Shown: piece by piece, positions 1 through 10,770 of the stretch
Position numbering within the stretch: the stretch's first letter is position 1
Layout of the letters: each line of letters begins with the position of its first letter
Origin: Telmatactis stephensoni
Lineage: Eukaryota; Cnidaria; Anthozoa; Actiniaria; Isophelliidae
Direction: 5' to 3'
Assembly (NCBI GenBank): GCA_029948255.1
Contig: JALIZF010001812.1
Span: forward strand, 1 to 64,000
DNA length: 64,000 nucleotides
The notes under the pieces: model-generated
What the model saw: only the letters and a program-made list of their open reading frames with translations
Told to the model about the DNA's origin: nothing
The model's database searches: none
Program-made: the position numbers and the translations under genes

Positions 1-477
1 GGCTGGAGACAGCGTAGCCGGTAAGGACGGTACTTCATGTAAGATGCATGACATGTCCTGGGTTCAGTTGTTCGGATTAGCACTAACCCATATTTTTTTA
101 GATTTAAAATTCCTGGGTTGGCAATACCGTACTCCATTTCGAAAAACCAGGCCCTCATCGCGCCCTGAACAGTGTTTTTGGATCGGGGCTAGTGTTGGTA
201 GGAACTACTATCGACGTTACTTTTAAAATTTTGTTGGTTCCGAAATAAATTATACCTAAGTATGTGTAGTTCATTCAGGTTGCAGACTCGTACCCAGTCG
301 CTTCCTTATACTCACGCTGTGGTTGATGAGGCCCGGTTGATGAGAAGGATTTAGTGAGAACGCGGTTCCCAAAAGCCTTTGCTCGCTTAATAGGAGGAAT
401 AAATAAGTAACGAAGACACTACTGAAAAACCGGTCTGCGCATGTCGTAATCACGTCTTCATGCTTTTGTATATAAAC
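1..477. other. Non-coding flank, no gene seen
   Basis: The short open frames here have no recognisable domain, no coding character and no convincing splice signals. I see only unique-looking intergenic sequence in this stretch. Confidence 0.4.
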
Positions 478-623
478 GTATGCAAATTTCGCTTTCACGC
501 TTGCCTTCAGCAATGGTTTTCGCAAAATGTCAAAACTTACAACTTATAAGTTTTGACATTTTAAGTTTTGACATTTTGCGAAAACCATTGCTGAAGGCAA
601 GCGTGAAAGCGAAATTTGCATAC
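478..623. repeat. Perfect 62-bp inverted repeat (foldback element)
   Basis: The arm at 478-539 is the exact reverse complement of the arm at 562-623, with a 22-base spacer. A single strand could form a 62-bp hairpin. The small open frames on both strands here are the same palindrome read twice, so they are not genes. It is probably a foldback or MITE-type DNA element. I see no clear target duplication. Confidence 0.9.
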
Positions 624-804
624 GGTCAATTCTTGAAACTTAGTAGGGACAGTATACATATAATGTCTTCACTAATGCAATATCTTTGTCTCACAAAAGT
701 ATACAAGAGAAATTTTATGTATACACTGAGAAGACGAGCATTTCATTTCAAGCTAAAATTCACATATGCACGCGTGCGCAGACGTTTTTAAGTAGTGTCA
801 GTAA

Positions 805-1440
805 CAATCTCGTACCCAGAGCCTGCGTTCCTCTTGGTCAGCGACCGAGAAACGAGAGGCTCTGGCCAAGACAGTTATTTGGAGCACTCTGATTGGTTGA
901 CAGAACAATAGAAGGAGCGTTTGAATTTTACATTCTTCGCATATTTTGAGAATCGAGATTTCCCGGAATTATCCTAAATTGTTACTTCCAGATCGATTTT
1001 CGATAAGTAAAATTGTTCAGGGTAGCCTGAACCATTGTCAGAATATAAAAAGATTGTCAGACTACTTCATGTCGAGAGGATGTGAGCAAGCGATAAGATT
1101 TAGTGCAGTTTTAATAGGAGATTTGTGGCCTGTTGGTCGTTGAAGGTCGTGCTTCGAAGAGGGCCGTTGGACTATCGATTCAAATTCACTTGACAGGCTT
1201 CAAAACGTGAAATAAATCACACAAATGACTCACATAAATATCATTCTTTACCTCTGAGTATATTTCTAAATACGGTGCATAAAAATAAGCTCTCGATCAG
1301 CAATTTTCTGTCACAGATTGAGCTTGACATGCGCAGTTAAGCCAAGTCCGCAAATAGCGGACTAAAAATTTGTGTTGGCCAGAGCCTCTCGTTTCTCGGT
1401 CGCTGACCAAGAGGAACGCAGGCTCTGGGTACGAGATTGT
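805..1440. mobile_element. Non-autonomous DNA transposon, 65-bp TIRs, 9-bp TSD (MULE-like)
   Basis: The inverted ends at 805-869 and 1376-1440 match perfectly over 65 bases, starting CAATCTCGTACCC. The same nine bases, TGTCAGTAA, sit immediately outside each end (796-804 and 1441-1449), as expected for a target-site duplication. Nine-base duplications with long inverted ends are typical of Mutator-like elements, so that superfamily is my best guess. The 506-bp interior has no long open frame, so the element must rely on a transposase made elsewhere. Confidence 0.85.
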
Positions 1441-1450
1441 GTCAGTAACG

Positions 1451-2586
1451 ACTGGGTACCGGTCTGTTCAGGTTGTGTCATATTTTTCCTTGTATAATTT
1501 TTTTTTACAGAACTTTATTTCTCATGTAAACAACCTTGATTGGATTTCGGCAAGATTAAACACAGCTGTTATCATTTTTGGATGGTCTGCCTTAACGAGT
1601 TTACCACTGAAAGACCTGAAATGTAAAAAAAAAAATCGCATTTCTTAGAAAGCGAGTCTTCGGTCAGTAAATGCAGCGGTTCTATAAATGTAAGAGTGGT
1701 CTGTTTTTGCACTTCTCTCTCGGCACCTCGGTTCTGGATTTGTAAAATAAGCTACTATGGAGCAGTACAAATATGGCGAATATTCTTGCTATTTGAAGGA
1801 GCTCATAAATCTCTTGTATGCGCAATAGAGCTTAGCGTAACGCCCCTACCGTAACGCCTTTGTGAACGCAGCACCGCGTGACACTTGTTATTCAGTCTTT
1901 GAAGACAACTGTTCAAATTAATAGATACCGTATTTGAATTCTAAGCCATTTTAATATAGATTAGACTGTTCGATTTGATATTCAATCATTTCGCAGACAA
2001 TACTTCCTGTCATTTCAACCAACTCGACTACAACAAAACTCCAGGCCAAAACTTCGTGAGTATATTTAAAAATATAATATAATATAATATAAAAATATAA
2101 TATAATTGTGATCACATTTGTAGCGAATTATTTCAAGTAAATGAAACTATATTTTCATCATGAAGCTTTTTATTTGTCATTCAAAACCCAAGTTAATATG
2201 TAAATGACGTGAAACTGTCATAACCAAAAGTGGATATTCTCATTATTTATTACGCTTGCAATCGAACTCATTGACCGGCACATCAAAGAGTTCAGTTCCC
2301 AATCTCGCGCGCGAAGGAAAGTCTAAAGTTATATTTGGTTACGTTGTTGCATATCAGATGTCAATGGTATCGTGATTGCTTGTTTAAACAGCCTTCTTGT
2401 TTATTTCCACAGTTTAAACGGTTTTCTAAGAAGAATAGTACCCTTATCAGCGGTAAAAGTCGTAAAAACCTTTCGATATCTTCATCAGCGAATAACAGTT
2501 GATTGCCTCCGTAATAACCGGATGGAATACTGCAGAATGTTTTTCTTTTGGTCTTCGTTTTGCCACCATTAGTAAACTAATTAACA
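1451..2586. other. Intergenic, probable 5' region of the first Mab-21-like gene
   Basis: There is no supported gene. An AT-rich run built from AATAT units lies at about 2068-2106. The last few hundred bases lead into the open frame at 2587 and may hold its promoter and 5' UTR, but I cannot place a TATA box with confidence. Confidence 0.35.
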
Positions 2587-3717
2587 GTGCATCATTTATT
2601 CCGTATGGCAAGCCATCAAGTACTTCAGTCTTCATTGGATTCATTTTGGATCTCCAACTTTGAAGACGACAAGTCTGTTAGAATACTACGTGAAGTAAAA
2701 ACACTTCTTGACCCTGTCCTCGTAGAGTTATGTAAAAGGGAACCTCAACTGGAGTTCAATCCTCTCAACGCGTCTTCTCTCCATCAAGGAAAGACGAGTA
2801 ACATCCTCGAGGTTTTTCTGTGCCTCAAAAACTTTGATTCAAGCGAACATGAGCTTTCCATCGAAGATGGTAACTCACCGAATGGCTTTGCTTTCGCAAA
2901 GCTCTCCAGTAAAAAAACTTGTTGGGATGAATTTTGCATAAAGAGTAATTCAGGGAAAAAGTACCTGTCGGCGAAGATTATCAGTGAGAAATTGCATGGT
3001 CATTTACGAGCACTTTTATGTAAAAAAACATTGACCCTACACGTTAATGAATTTCAAACTGAATTAATGGAACACCTGGAAGAAAACGCAGTGAGCATCA
3101 AATTGCTTTCGCCTGCAGAGGTCTTCACGCTTCATATTATACCCACAGTCCCTTGCAAGGGAAGGTGGACGTTTGGCGCGAATGCATGGCTGTCAGAGGA
3201 ATCTCATTGGCCATCCAAGGCTATGAAACACGAGGCTATGAACAAAGGTATTCACCTGGTTGGACGAAGTGCGCCAACAAAATCTCCTTGTCAGTGGCAG
3301 ATAGCCTTCTTGGAACCCATGAGAATGCTTCTAAGTGATAGTGCTGACAACTCCAGGACTAAATGCCTGGAGACCTTTAAACTTATTCTCAATCGCTCGC
3401 CGCTTTTGCAGAAAGGAATAACACTTTTTCTTCTAGAAACTGTTGTTCTTAACCTGTACAAAAAATATCCTCAGGCAAATTTTTGGCGAGACGACAAATT
3501 TGCACAACGATTTCTCGACTTTGTGGAGGAGCTGCGACGCTGTATACGAGACAGAAAATTGCATGATTTCTTCCTTTTTGATCTCAATTTGTTAAAAGAC
3601 ATGAGTAAACCGACCGCAGAACTCTGTGAATGTCAGCTGAAAAAACTTGCTGAAGATCCAAAGCACTTCTTTGAAAATCTGGAATCTCAACCAAGTCAAC
3701 AGGATACTTCTCTTTAG
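2587..3717 (+). CDS. Mab-21/cGAS-fold protein, likely non-catalytic
   Basis: This is an intronless frame of 376 residues; a second Met at residue 7 (2605) could equally be the start. The C-terminal half (about 190-370) has the Mab-21 HhH/PRANC-like pattern: a W-x-F segment near 194, HWPS at 207-210, GIHLVG at 221-226, a cysteine-lysine pair near 260, and a YPQANFW segment before the closing helices. In cGAS-type enzymes a Gly-Ser pair and an acidic triad bind metal and nucleotide. Here the equivalent N-terminal stretch reads NASSLHQGKTSNILEVF (61-77) and lacks the E/D-x-D pair. The equivalent of the third acid, near TLHIIP (181-186), is also not acidic. I therefore infer a regulatory or scaffold role rather than cyclic-dinucleotide synthesis. 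Its relative at 13.8 kb is clearly the same family but too diverged for a recent tandem copy. Confidence 0.8.
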   Translation: MHHLFRMASHQVLQSSLDSFWISNFEDDKSVRILREVKTLLDPVLVELCKREPQLEFNPLNASSLHQGKTSNILEVFLCLKNFDSSEHELSIEDGNSPNGFAFAKLSSKKTCWDEFCIKSNSGKKYLSAKIISEKLHGHLRALLCKKTLTLHVNEFQTELMEHLEENAVSIKLLSPAEVFTLHIIPTVPCKGRWTFGANAWLSEESHWPSKAMKHEAMNKGIHLVGRSAPTKSPCQWQIAFLEPMRMLLSDSADNSRTKCLETFKLILNRSPLLQKGITLFLLETVVLNLYKKYPQANFWRDDKFAQRFLDFVEELRRCIRDRKLHDFFLFDLNLLKDMSKPTAELCECQLKKLAEDPKHFFENLESQPSQQDTSL

Positions 3718-5050
3718 GCCGGAACCTCCAACTGAACGAATTCCTGTCATTTTGTCCTGTATAATTGAATTGGTATTGGAGGGGTTAGAGAACCTGTTTT
3801 CAATGATGATTTCAATGATAGATGCATGATAGACAAAACAATGCCTTGGCGGCGAAAATTGAATGCCATAGGCTATAAGTCCCCTTGGGCTTATCATTCA
3901 AAATCATTCCGAAATTGACCTAGTGTAAGAGAGCTTATTCAGAAATTGACTTTGTGGTATGGACAGTTGGGGATGGTTTGTATTTAATCTTTTATATACC
4001 GTTTTTGAGAGAACTGATACCCTTTTATATATATATTCCTTTTAAAAAATGGTACTCTTTTTACAAGACAGAGTACGATACTCAACTCGTGACCTCTAGC
4101 CGAAGTCTATACTAAAGTTCCGTGGAATCTCAACCATTATATATGCCTTTAGCGTGAAAAGTTACCCCATATTATTCCAGACCAGCTAAAAAGATATAGT
4201 TAATGATAGGGAGAAGCCCTCCCTCCCCCCCTCACACCGGATTTAAATATCAATTTTAAGTGCTGTAACACGGCAAATATAATTGTGACACCCGCACGCT
4301 GTTAAAATTAGAATTCAGTGCGTTATTCTTAAGACGGCTATTAAATGTGGCGGCTGTATATCAGTGGACACCTGCGTGTGTGAACTTGTCGTAATGAAAA
4401 GATAACTTTTGTATAAGACCGGAAAAGTCTTTTTATTGTCTTTTTTGTCTTTGTACTCTATCAGCACAAGAGAGAATGTGGAAATAAGCAACCGGAAACG
4501 AAAACGGCAATTTGACTCGACTTTTCTTTATATTATTTATGTTTGATCAAAATGCAAACATGTTTCATTTTATTCACCGAGACCTTTGAAGAGTCAGCTA
4601 ATTGTAGCTGTAGGCAAAACTTGTGTAACTTGGCTAAAATAACACAGTGGATCTAACTGACTTTTTGTAAAATCTAGTCATTGTTGTGGTTAGCTGCTAA
4701 GTCTGTTTCTAGGCAACGCAGGGAGATGAGAGATTTAGACAATTGCTAAGATGTCATTTCTGATCAACTAATAATCATAATTTTAGATAGTTTAAATTGT
4801 TTCTTAGTAACGCAACGTGATACGGCCTGAATGTTTAATTTTGTCTGAACTTATATTGCTATGTCAATAAGATAGATTGAAATTGAGGTACTGGCTGTAT
4901 CCTAATGTTTTCAGATATAAAACTATATTTGGAAAGTTGACTGGTTTCATTCATGGGAAAAATTGCATTTCATCTTGACGGATAGCAGTATTGTGTTACA
5001 AATTCAAAAGAAGGTTTTGTGAATCATTTATGCATGGTTGATAGCTTTAA
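3718..5050. other. Intergenic, no gene seen
   Basis: This AT-rich stretch follows the first Mab-21-like gene. Open frames opposite or just beyond the end of that gene are short and featureless. I see no repeat of note. Confidence 0.35.
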
Positions 5051-5208
5051 GGGACTGGTCATTATTTACAGGGAGGGAGGGGGCTGGTGCAAATAGAAAA
5101 GGTAACTGCTCAATTTTTGATGACCCCCCTTTCTACATACATACACACATAACATTCTTACAGAGTGAGCGTAAAAAATCTGTGCCCCCCTCTATTTGCA
5201 CCAGAAAA
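5051..5208. repeat. Truncated MITE (GGGACTGGTCATTATTTACAG family)
   Basis: The left end and interior match the complete element at 50715-50897; the interior lies in the opposite orientation relative to that copy. The right inverted end is missing, and the stretch runs into the next element at about 5218. The 168-residue open frame across this region is repeat-derived. Confidence 0.7.
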
Positions 5209-5217
5209 TTATACTAC

Positions 5218-6095
5218 TACTCCCTGGGGGGTACTCCCATATATTTGCTAAAATCAAATCAATCAAATCAATCTATTTATTTATGTCATAACGTGGGATT
5301 AGGTTGCCCTACAATCCGAGCCAGAGGCTCATGTATAAAACCAAGAGACCATAATACTAAGAGAGCGAAACTCAGCATTGATGTTTGTGCGATGTTCGTG
5401 GCGGCTAAGGCTATTTTCAGTAATTTCGCCATCGCGCGCGCAAGGCTCTTAAACAATAGAATTCAAACGGTCCCGTCCGCGCGCACGTCAAAAATCAAAT
5501 TCTATTGGTTGAGGGACTTGCGCGCGCGATGGCGAAGTTACTAAAAATAGCCTTAATCGCCACGAACATTGCACATATATCAATACTGAGTTTCGCTCTC
5601 TTAGTATTATGGTCTCTTGGTATGACAAAATAAAAAAATATAAAATATAAAAATAATATAAAAATATATCTGTATATCTGTCTAAATGTATGAAAGAAAA
5701 TAGAGAAATATATAGATGCAAAAATTTATAAACGATGTAAATGACACAGTTAAAACCTATAAAAGATAATTATATACGGGTATGTGCCGCTGGATAAGGT
5801 ATGGTTTTTGGCCCTGCTGTCTTAAACAGGGTATACATTTGACCCCAAATCGTCTTAAACAGGATCTATAATTCTGAAAAGAGATCGCAAGCCATATCAT
5901 GTTTTTGTGTAAAATACTCCAAAAAGCGCCTCACCGTGCGAGATATCGTAATTGACGGCTCTGTTCTCTTTCGTAGCCGTTTTTCGTCTCATTAAAAGGA
6001 GACTACCCTGTTACGTACTAGGGTCAGGTTTCTAGAGCTCCGGCGGCACACCCCTATCCAAAACGGGGTTGAGTACCCCCCCCCGGCTACTACTA
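5218..6095. mobile_element. Inverted-repeat element with G-rich ends, holding a nested MITE
   Basis: The left end near 5218-5245 (ACTACTCCCTGGGGGGTACTC) is an imperfect reverse complement of the right end near 6070-6092 (GAGTACCCCCCCCCGGCTAC). The interior has no convincing transposase frame. A complete smaller element lies inside at 5341-5620. The exact ends are uncertain because the G/C runs vary in length. Confidence 0.55.
5341..5620. mobile_element. MITE (CCAAGAGACCATAATACTAAG family), copy 1
   Basis: The ends CCAAGAGACCATAATACTAA and its reverse complement enclose a largely self-complementary interior, including a second inner pair around GCGCGCG. A second, diverged copy lies at 16043-16266. 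The open frames on both strands are by-products of the palindrome. Confidence 0.8.
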
Positions 6096-6195
6096 AAAAT
6101 TATTTTATCATAAATACATTTTGTAAATTAATTGATTTAAGTAATACCATGTAAAATTTCGGGGAATACTTTAATAAATTGTATTGTGTTATTAT
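5621..6195. other. Remainder of the G-ended element and AT-rich spacer
   Basis: The first part is the right half of the inverted-repeat element described at 5218. The final 100 bases are AT-rich spacer. I see no gene. Confidence 0.35.
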
Positions 6196-7369
6196 TGCAT
6201 CCTAGCTACCGCGTGACCCGTTACGTAAGCGGTACGCGTCGGTTAATTAGTTAATAAGTTAATCCCAAATCCCCTAAATAACCAATGGTTTTTCTTGGTT
6301 ATTTAGGGAATTTGGGATTAACTTATTACTCGTGCCCAGGCCTTTAGACCGGGAACGAGTTATAAACTGCAAATGTTTTTTTTTTTTTCCTCTGTTCGTC
6401 CTGAGGGACCTCTGATTGGTTAAGAACGTAAAAACAATGCCCTTCATTCATCACCTTTGAGCGACAGCGAACGCAAGCCAGGAACTTTAGGAATGCAAGA
6501 TGGCCGACTACAAAGAAAATAGCTTTCAGAGACAGGCTTTTCCTGCAGTAGAACAATGTAATTTGGAGCTTTTAACTCGAGAAATACCTATATACTTATA
6601 TGAGCTTCAGAATGGGCTGTTATTTTGAGCTTCATCTCCAATACTTTGACCAAATATCGAACTCTAAATGGAGTACTTGAAAGCCGAGGCCCTCGCGATA
6701 ACGACTATTTCCTATCGGCTGGAAAACTACGAATTTCTCATCCTACATGTTGCTAAACGAACATACATAGAAGCAAGTCAATTATATTCCTCATTCAAGC
6801 ATTCAAGAGATCTTGAGAGGTTTTTGTAGTGAATTTTAATTTAATATCGGAATGGCATGAAACTAGATGCCATTGACCTTGTATTTCGCGTTTGGTCACG
6901 TAACGTCTTTTATTCATATATATATAACATCCGAAACATGAACGAAAAAATACACGATTTGTTATTGTGTCAAATATGCCGTTGTAGAAGTCTTTACAGC
7001 AAACAATTGAGATATATAGTGAAATAAGAAGTTGAATATAAAACTGGTATATTTTTGCATGTTGGAGATATCTAATACCTATGCATGATAATAGAAAGAC
7101 AAAGGCACTAATAGCTGTTGACAGACAAACTAACTAATCAAGATATTTTTTAGTTTAAGTTAGCCGATTCAAAAAAGGTCATTTGTTACGGTTAGCTATT
7201 TCCCGGAAAGGTGAAGAATGCGTGAAACGGCTAGGGGAAGAGTACGAACGGAGCCGGTCATTGGAGCCTCTCTTAAAAAGGGCTCCAGGCATAGGCACGA
7301 GTGAACGCACGTGTGCGTCTAACCGACGCGTACCGCTTACGTAACGGGTCACGCGGTAGCTAGGATGCA
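6196..7369. mobile_element. TIR DNA element of 1.17 kb, 50-bp inverted ends
   Basis: The ends at 6196-6245 and 7320-7369 are perfect reverse complements, beginning TGCATCCTAGCTACCGCGTG. There is a secondary hairpin at 6252-6328 just inside the left end. No transposase domain is recognisable in the interior frames, so this is probably a non-autonomous element. I see no clear target duplication. Confidence 0.75.
6252..6328. repeat. 33-bp inverted repeat inside the TIR element
   Basis: Arms 6252-6284 and 6296-6328 pair with a single mismatch around an 11-base loop. It is probably a sub-terminal structure of the surrounding element. Confidence 0.8.
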
Positions 7370-7927
7370 GTAGTTCGTTATGTACGATTGAACCGTTGGT
7401 CACGGCGGATTTTGTAGTGTTTATACACAACTAATCGACGAAAAAATAAGCAAATCAAGCCAGGATACAACAAAACAGATAAGTGACAATTTATTGACTT
7501 AAAATATCGAAGGCTAACGGCTCAGAAAACCACCAATATTTGCCTTAGCGCCCTTGGCAAGATTCAACGACCTGACGATACTTAGCACCTCATAAAGCAA
7601 ATACTGGACAAATCATGTTTGTATGTTTGACATGTTTGGTTTCTGCGACAAAGTATGGTTGATGGCAGTCTAGCAAAAAATATTGCTATGAGAAAATAGC
7701 ATATTAGAACCCCGGCCTACCAAAAATTGCGCTCCTAAGTCCCTGCAAAACAACAAACAACTAAAACAAATAAAACCTGTGTTTGTATAAAGGATAGATT
7801 ATGAGTTCATACACGAAGTATCATGCCGTTATCAGCGTCCGCAGTACAATGATCGCGCGGGCTCCAAAATATTGCACCAACATCACGTATCATTCTTAGT
7901 CACTACCGCAAAACAAAGGCAAACACG
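7370..7927. other. Intergenic, upstream of the LRR gene
   Basis: No gene is seen. The stretch presumably contains the promoter and 5' UTR of the gene starting at 7928, but no specific element stands out. Confidence 0.35.
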
Positions 7928-10770
7928 ATGTATCCATCGTTAAGTCAGTTATGTTTGCTTGAAATAGCCCAAAACATTGAATTTTGGTGTCCTAATAAGA
8001 AGGAATGCAAGCACTTTGAGTACAATGAATCAGATCGAGAGGTTGGACCCTACGAATTTTGTTCTATAGGTAATAATTTTTGTTTTCCATTTTACAAAAC
8101 ATGTTGGTGGGGACATACCTTCCTCAAAGTAGGGCCCTAACTAAAAAAGGGGGTCATTGGCCGCCTAGCCAACCCCCGGATCCGCATGTTTTCTGCATGT
8201 TTTCTGCAATTTTCCTTGCAATGGTATGTACTGCAAAATATGTTGCAATGCAGAGTATGTTACATGCAGTAATGGTTTGTGCAACTTGTTTGCAACATCA
8301 TTGCAGAAAATGTTGCACCATGTTGCCTTTAATGAAAATAATAATTGCAATAGCAATCAATTAATTTTCATTAGTATATCAGCATTATAATTTAATTAAT
8401 GATGGTTGATATTACCTTTGTGAGTCTTTGTGAGTCTTGTGTGTTATTGCTGGACTTAAGGGGAACTTTCAGAAAATCATTTTTTATGAATCTAAATCAT
8501 CAATTTTTTCTGCAGGATCAAGACAGATTCATGAGATTCTCGCTATCTTGGTCGAAGCCAAAAAAATTAAAAGCTTTCACTTGCCTTTTTTCCTGCACCA
8601 TCGGATGACATTCCTAGACTTTAGTATTTTCAGATTCCTTCATTCTGTTGATGATTATTATTTGCATACAACCATAATGAGATGTCAGGTTAGTCAGTCA
8701 ATTCATTAGCTAGTCTTAAAACTCAGATGATCACTCTCTTTATCATGCAACTTATTTACAGACTTCACATTGTTGTTCTCATTTTTTTGTGTTTTTTTAA
8801 TCAATTATAATTCATCATCGGCAGATTAAAATGTACCTTTTGCTCCAGTTATCAGGCTTAGATGAAATTTTTGAATGGATGTGTTTAGTTCAGCTTGATT
8901 GGCATTACCTCGGCAACGATAAACAAAGATTGCAGAAATCAGTTTTTCTAAAATATCTCAAATTCAAGCAGCTCTAGACAATATGGGCAATAAACTATAC
9001 ACCAATGCAAAGAAAATAGGACACAATTCAAACTTTTTATTAAATCCAAACGATTTTGAATAAAATGCAAAAACATAGATAATGCATATTATCTTAATCG
9101 TTGCTATGGCAACATGAATCAAGGTGGAAAATACTTAAATTAAAACTTTGATCCAAGTCCAATTACTGGCGAGAAAACCATTTTGGTTGGTAAAAATAAG
9201 TTGTTCACTTCATCAAATGAAAAATGAAAGTATAGTCAATAAAAAACTATTTGAGCCACCTTAATTAAACATAATTTTATTGTTTTCTTTCCTTCTTACT
9301 TTCTTTCTTTCTTTCTTTCTTTCTTTCTCTCTTTCTCTCTCTCTTCTCTCTTTCTCTCTCTCTTTCTCTCTCTGTCTTTCTTTATCTCTTTCTTTCTTTC
9401 TTAATCTTTCTCTCTCTCTTTCTTTCTCTCTCTCTTTTTCTTTCTTTAATAATAATAATAATCTTTATTTAACGATGATAACCAATTTAGCTGGGCTAAT
9501 CTTACATTGGGTCATTCTTTCTTTCTTTCTTTCTTTCTTTCATTTTTTCAATCAGCAAGTCACTCACCTTTCAGTGGCCCATTGTTCATTTATGTTACAA
9601 GAAATACCAGTGCATCTACCAAGCCTACAAAGTCTTGACTTAAATTGGTGTCGTCAATGCGGTGACAGCGTTCTTGTTCGCATTGGTGAACACTGCAAAC
9701 ATTTGGAAGTTCTTAATCTTGAATATTGTAAAAATATAACAGATGATGGTTTTAAAGCCTTGAAAAACAACACAAAACTTGTTGAAATCAACTTGACAGC
9801 AACAAGGATAACAGGTCAGGGAGTATTGTTGCTGTTGCAAAATCATCCACAACTCGAAAGCCTGTCTTTGGCTGAATGTTCCAGTGAGAGAGGCGGTTAC
9901 GTCGGCGTTGACAAGAAAGCAGTGTACTTCAGTAACAGCTTTTTGTCATTAGGTGTCACAAGTTTAAAGTGCCTAGACATCTCTCGTACATCTGCAGATA
10001 CTGAATCCATTGAAAACATATCAAAGATTTGTCCAGAACTATCTACTCTTTGTATCTATCGATGTTCCAATCTTGATGGAAAATGTCTTCCACATTTACA
10101 AACAATGAAGCACCTGAAACACTTGTATTTTGATGGAGTAGATTTTTTTCTTTGCACTGAATTCCCAGCATTCCTCAAAAAGATTGGCAATCAACTGAGA
10201 ACGCTTCATCTTGAAAGGACTTCAAATTTAGACATAGGAATAATTGGTCGTTTCTGTCCTAATCTTATAAGTTTATCACTAGCAGGTTCCGAGGAATTAA
10301 AGGGATCTTTGATTCAGTGCGGCACTGAAAAACTAACTCTAGTCGAAACATGCCCCTATTTGAAATCATTGGATCTTCATAGAAGTCAATTTTGCAACTC
10401 CAAATCTATAAGAGAACATTTTTCAGGAATTTTCGGCGAATCTGCAAATAGTTTAGAAGAATTGAATATTTCTTATACAAGGGATGTTGCTCTTGACTAC
10501 CTTTTGGAAAGCATCGAATCTCGTTGTATCCCCCACTTGAGAGTCCTGCAAGTAGCAATCGGTGGTCATCCTATCGATAAAGATATTGTATTAAAGATTG
10601 CACGGTGTTGTGAACAACTACAACGCTTAGTTTTGAACTTTGCCGGTATGATTCCTTGTCGTGGTGAATGTGAAGAAGTAACGCAGTTTCTTAAAACATC
10701 AGGCAGACCTGGCAGGATCATCCGAAAGGGGAACTTTGCAGAAATCGATTGGTTATATTCATATTACTAA
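7928..10770 (+). CDS. BC-box leucine-rich-repeat protein, three exons, candidate ubiquitin-ligase receptor
   Basis: The exons 7928-8069, 8516-8688 and 9556-10770 join in phase (remainders 1 then 0) at GT-AG boundaries and give 509 residues. The first residues contain SLSQLCLLEI (4-13), which fits the elongin-C BC-box pattern S/T-L-x3-C-x3-hydrophobic. From about residue 105 the protein is a chain of cysteine-type leucine-rich repeats of the FBXL/AMN1 kind, with units such as LQSLDLNWC, LEVLNLEYC and LKCLDISRT. No F-box and no ARM repeats are seen. By analogy with ZYG11/ZER1-like proteins it could be a substrate receptor for a cullin-2 or cullin-5 ligase; that role is inferred. Intron 2 carries a long CT-rich microsatellite. 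The open frame that seems to start at 9280 is intron read-through. Confidence 0.75.
9288..9447 (+). repeat. CT-rich microsatellite in an LRR-gene intron
   Basis: Imperfect TTTC/TCTC tetranucleotide runs, with a further TTTC run at about 9515-9542, lead up to the acceptor at 9555. They create a spurious Ser/Leu/Phe-rich open frame. Confidence 0.9.
9447..9510. repeat. (AAT)n plus CTTTATTTA interspersed repeat
   Basis: An AATAAT run followed by a TTTATTTAACGATGATA-like body is shared, with divergence, by 11239-11300 and 52503-52570. It looks like the end of a dispersed element with an AAT microsatellite tail. Confidence 0.5.

Noticed and set aside
9280..9555. Start of a 496-residue open frame rich in Ser, Leu and Phe
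   Set aside because: It is a CT microsatellite in an intron. The true exon begins at 9556 after an AG acceptor and joins upstream exons in phase.
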